DNA of 9,085 nt from JBAXRT01 sp037131065. Lineage in GTDB: Bacteria; Bacteroidota; Bacteroidia; Bacteroidales; FEN-979. Positions 7,022 through 9,085 of the stretch are shown piece after piece. Below the pieces are notes generated by a model. That model saw only the letters and a program-made list of their open reading frames with translations. It was not told where the DNA came from and searched no databases. The first letter of the stretch is position 1. The number at the start of each line of letters is the position of its first letter. Position numbers and translations under genes: made by a program. The stretch is taken from positions 1-9,085 of the forward strand of contig JBAXRT010000121.1 in the NCBI GenBank assembly GCA_037131065.1. The letters run 5' to 3'.

Positions 7022-7936
7022 TTATTTTGTTTTTAAGGCGCCGACAAGGTCGCTCACAGACCGGATCCTGTGTCGTTCGAGATATTTTTCTATTCCTTCA
7101 ATAATCTTCAGGGATGCCATTGGATCAATGAAACTGGCCGTGCCGACCTGGATGGCCGAGGCGCCTGCAAGGATAAACTCGATGGCATCGGTGGCATTCA
7201 TGATCCCTCCGAGCCCGATGACCGGGACAGAAACCGCCTGGTGAACCTGGTATACCATCCGGAGGGCAACCGGTTTGATGGCGGGACCGGACAAGCCTCC
7301 TGTGACGGTTGAGAGAACAGGCCTGCGCCTCTCGGCGTCGATGGACATGCCAAGCAATGTGTTGATAAGGGTAATTACATCGGCTCCCCCGTCCACCACG
7401 GCTTTCGCCATCTCGGAAATATTGGTAACATTGGGAGAGAGTTTGACCATCAATACCTTTTTGTAAACTTTTCTTACGGCTGCAGTCACCTCGGCCGACA
7501 TGGCCGGGACCGTACCGAAGGCCATCCCGCCCTGCTTTACATTCGGGCAGGAGATGTTCAGTTCGATGGCAGGGATCTTTTCAAGTTCGTTGATGCGTTC
7601 TGCGACCTCAACATACTCTTCGATGGTTGACCCGGAGACATTCACGATAAGGTGAGTGTTGAAATGGCTGATACGCGGGTAGATCTCCCTGCAGAAATGG
7701 TCGACCCCTTTATTCTGGAGGCCAACCGAATTGAGCATCCCGGAGGATGTTTCGGCCATGCGGGGATAAGGGTTCCCGTCACGGTTCGAGCCGGTGACTG
7801 CCTTGACAAAGATCCCTCCGAGCAGACCTGGATCAAAAAAGTCACAAAACTCCTCGCCATAACCGAATGTCCCCGATGCCGTTGTGACAGGGTTCTTAAA
7901 GTTAAGTCCGGCGATATTTACTGACAGATCAGTCAC
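7022..7936 (-). CDS. pyrD: Dihydroorotate dehydrogenase class 1B, catalytic subunit
   Basis: PyrD oxidises dihydroorotate to orotate, the fourth step of UMP synthesis, using FMN. At 304 aa it has the usual length of class 1B catalytic subunits. [23 protein letters not shown] (7-29) is the characteristic N-terminus. MLNSVGLQN (67-75) binds substrate. [14 protein letters not shown] (124-137) carries the catalytic base Cys130, which places it in class 1 and not class 2, where a Ser is used. VKLSPN (164-169) and [27 protein letters not shown] (241-267) form the FMN phosphate site. The immediate upstream pyrK confirms the NAD+-dependent 1B type. The start is GTG at 7936: three ATG codons just upstream all run into stops within a few codons, and only the GTG gives the normal N-terminus. 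The gap from pyrK is 33 nt and is filled by a heptamer repeat. Expression is expected from the pyrK promoter. Confidence 0.97.
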   Translation of the reverse strand: MTDLSVNIAGLNFKNPVTTASGTFGYGEEFCDFFDPGLLGGIFVKAVTGSNRDGNPYPRMAETSSGMLNSVGLQNKGVDHFCREIYPRISHFNTHLIVNVSGSTIEEYVEVAERINELEKIPAIELNISCPNVKQGGMAFGTVPAMSAEVTAAVRKVYKKVLMVKLSPNVTNISEMAKAVVDGGADVITLINTLLGMSIDAERRRPVLSTVTGGLSGPAIKPVALRMVYQVHQAVSVPVIGLGGIMNATDAIEFILAGASAIQVGTASFIDPMASLKIIEGIEKYLERHRIRSVSDLVGALKTK

Positions 7937-7957
7937 TTGTCATTAGTCATTAGTCAT
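7930..7957 (-). repeat. Four-unit 7-bp tandem repeat at the pyrK-pyrD junction
   Basis: On the minus strand the units read ATGACTA (7957-7951), ATGACTA (7950-7944), ATGACAA (7943-7937) and GTGACTG (7936-7930). The first two are identical; the others differ at one and two or three positions. The fourth unit contains the GTG start codon of pyrD. Each unit places an ATG or GTG at the same phase, so the starts fall in successive reading frames. The ATG-initiated frames stop after 4, 5 and 4 codons. The second one (ATG at 7950) ends in a TGA that overlaps the pyrD start as GTGA. Confidence 0.85.
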
Positions 7958-7969
7958 TTGCCCGACTGT

Positions 7970-8746
7970 TCACCATTTCAATCTTCTCGTATCAAACACC
8001 GGTCCTTCCATGCAAACCCGTTCATTCCCTTTGTCGGTTGGTGTCACACAGCAGAGGCAAACTCCGAATCCGCATGCCATCATGTTCTCGAGCGATGCTT
8101 CACAATGGACCTTATGCATGGCAGCGATCCTGGCTACTGCTTTCATCATCGGGTCTGGTCCGCAGCAGCAGATGTGTTTAAACCCGATCTTTTCTTTCTG
8201 GAAGATGGAGTGTTCCGTTATTAACCCTTTTTCTCCTGCCGATCCGTCGTCGGTGATTATGAGAAGGTCCCCGTATTTCGAATACTCCTCTGTTTCAGCG
8301 ATTTCATTTTTATTCCGGAAACCAAGCAGAATCGTCGGGACGATCCCGTGATCATGAAGATACTGGGCGAGGAAGAGGAGCGGTGCGATGCCGCAGCCAC
8401 CGCCGACAAGCAGTACTTTATCCGAGGCAGGCAAGGAAAATGAATTACCAAGCGGGTAGATCACGTTCAGCGAGCCGCCCTCCATCAATTTTCCAAGTTT
8501 CCTGGTGCCTTCCCCTTTGGCCTGGATAAAAAGTTTAATGATCCCGGGATCCCGGTCGATTGCATGAACGGAAAATGGGCGTCTCAAAAACGTTGAGGGG
8601 GAATCTTCAACAAGTACCTGGACGAACTGCCCCGGCAGGATTTCGGGCAATGGCCCGGGAACAAGAAGTTCAAGGATAAAATGCCGCTCGTTTAACCTGG
8701 TGTTTCTTAGGATCTTCAGATCCTGAACGAATTTTTTTTTCGGCAT
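7970..8746 (-). CDS. pyrK: Dihydroorotate dehydrogenase electron transfer subunit
   Basis: PyrK carries electrons from PyrD FMN through a 2Fe-2S cluster and FAD to NAD+ in the PyrD2K2 heterotetramer. From ATG 8746 the protein is 258 aa, typical for the family. The FAD-binding barrel includes LPGQFVQVLV near 37-46 and FLRRPFSVHAID (53-64), with RRPFS as the flavin motif. The NAD-binding Rossmann half begins VLLVGGGCGIAPLLFLA (111-127) and includes ICCCGPDPMMKAVA (192-205). The cluster ligands are Cys225, Cys230, Cys233 and Cys245 (C-x4-C-x2-C-x11-C), all present. A TTG at 8761 in the same frame would add five residues (MNWLI). It is rejected because the Bacteroidota -7 element at 8766-8773 places transcription start near that codon and ATG 8746 gives a normal N-terminus. 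The gene leads the pyrK-pyrD-propeller block. Confidence 0.96.
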   Translation of the reverse strand: MPKKKFVQDLKILRNTRLNERHFILELLVPGPLPEILPGQFVQVLVEDSPSTFLRRPFSVHAIDRDPGIIKLFIQAKGEGTRKLGKLMEGGSLNVIYPLGNSFSLPASDKVLLVGGGCGIAPLLFLAQYLHDHGIVPTILLGFRNKNEIAETEEYSKYGDLLIITDDGSAGEKGLITEHSIFQKEKIGFKHICCCGPDPMMKAVARIAAMHKVHCEASLENMMACGFGVCLCCVTPTDKGNERVCMEGPVFDTRRLKW

Positions 8747-8765
8747 GATTAACCAATTCAACTTG

Positions 8766-8773
8766 CAAAGTTA
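8766..8773 (-). promoter_or_regulatory. Bacteroidota -7 promoter element upstream of pyrK
   Basis: TAACTTTG on the minus strand (8773-8766) matches TAnnTTTG exactly. Transcription would start near 8759, about 12 nt before the ATG at 8746, which supports that start over the TTG at 8761. The -33 element is weak: a TTG lies only 11 nt upstream and no TTG falls at the usual 19-21 nt distance. It is the likely promoter of the pyrK-pyrD-propeller block. No PyrR-type attenuator or leader could fit in so short a 5' region. Confidence 0.5.
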
Positions 8774-8810
8774 GGGAAATTCTACAAGTTTAAGAATCAT
8801 CTTTTCAATC

Positions 8811-8828
8811 ATTAATTGATGAATTAAT
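8811..8828. repeat. AT-only inverted repeat between pyrK promoter and transposase remnant
   Basis: ATTAATT (8811-8817) and AATTAAT (8822-8828) are perfect reverse complements around a GATG loop. The site lies about 40 nt upstream of the pyrK -7 element, in an AT-rich stretch between pyrK and the IS91 remnant. It may be an operator-like site or simply a by-product of AT richness. Confidence 0.35.
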
Positions 8829-8863
8829 TAAACCGCTTATCCCCTTTAGTCAAGTTAAAACAT

Positions 8864-9085
8864 ATGAGTATCGTCATTCTTGGACCATCTCAGGTACTTG
8901 AATATGTTTGCCGGTACACGCATAAAGTAGCCATCAACAATCACTGCCTTATAGGGATGGACAAAGGGAAGACTGAGTTTACTTTGTCCTTGTTGCGGAA
9001 AGGGCAGGATGGTTACTATTGAACGATATTTGCCATCAATGCAGGGTACAGGCAGTTACGTTTGTTTCCTATGTGGAGGTTATCG
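8864..9085 (+). pseudogene. Remnant of IS91-family (Y2) transposase, internally deleted and frameshifted
   Basis: From ATG 8864 a 52-codon frame contains GPSQVLEYVCRYTHKVAINNH (residues 7-27). This closely follows the GPEQVLxYLGRYTHRVAISNH signature of IS91-family Y2 transposases (rolling-circle type); resemblance starts near 8882. The frame ends at a TGA (9020-9022). From 8982 a second frame, shifted by +1, reads LCPCCGKGRMVTIERYLP and later CFLCGGY, open to the window edge. It resembles the cysteine-rich tail of such transposases. The central part normally lying between these two segments (the KDY and RFLLHVLP-type region) is missing, so the join at about 8978-8984 is a deletion with frameshift. 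The N-terminal zinc finger and catalytic tyrosine region are also absent. The fragment cannot encode an active transposase. No element end is recognisable in the window. The N-terminal signature is convincing; the C-terminal assignment is less sure. Confidence 0.75.

Noticed and set aside
6668..7244. Overlapping + strand open frames across the propeller gene start and pyrD
   Set aside because: They lie opposite two well-supported genes and their translations are compositionally odd.
8747..8761. TTG start at 8761 for pyrK
   Set aside because: It adds five residues with no family support and lies at the predicted transcription start; ATG 8746 is better.
1..9085. CRISPR array, tRNA, rRNA, riboswitch, defence system or biosynthetic cluster
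   Set aside because: No spaced direct repeats, RNA gene folds or system-specific genes are seen; coding density is high and the genes are mostly housekeeping.
9020..9085. Frame 1 continuation past the TGA as a separate small protein
   Set aside because: The +1 frame holds the cysteine-rich transposase-like tail, so this stretch is better explained as part of the decayed transposase.

Overview
The window looks like chromosomal DNA of a member of the Bacteroidota. Three things point that way. The large secreted protein at 4430-6997 ends in a Por/type IX secretion (T9SS) C-terminal sorting domain, which is confined to that phylum. Several intergenic regions carry perfect copies of the phylum's -7 promoter element TAnnTTTG. 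The genes also lack convincing Shine-Dalgarno sequences. No genus can be named from the sequence alone.

Layout: (1) 1-150, the 3' end of an unrecognised + strand gene, meeting the usp gene tail to tail. (2) 147-3338, a minus-strand block read in the order GT4-type glycosyltransferase, second glycosyltransferase (4-nt ATGA overlap), then a tandem-domain universal stress protein with its own likely promoter. (3) An 80-nt divergent intergenic region with a -7 element facing each way. (4) 3419-4429, murB on the + strand, whose stop directly abuts the stop of the next gene. (5) 4430-8746, a minus-strand block read pyrK, pyrD, then a T9SS-secreted BNR/sortilin-like beta-propeller protein. (6) 8864-9085, a decayed fragment of an IS91-family (Y2) transposase on the + strand, running off the window.

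How the genes work together: PyrK and PyrD should form the class 1B dihydroorotate dehydrogenase that makes orotate for pyrimidine synthesis, with electrons passing from FMN through a 2Fe-2S cluster and FAD to NAD+. MurB makes UDP-MurNAc for peptidoglycan. The two glycosyltransferases are probably involved in a surface or secreted glycan. The Usp protein is a stress-response factor. The propeller protein is exported and attached or released through T9SS and has no evident link to pyrimidine synthesis.

Most of the window is ordinary housekeeping DNA, and I see no new defence or biosynthetic system. The points most worth a second look are a 7-bp tandem repeat between pyrK and pyrD that places a start codon in every repeat unit, the IS91 transposase remnant with an internal deletion, and a perfect inverted repeat that spans both stop codons at the murB/propeller junction.
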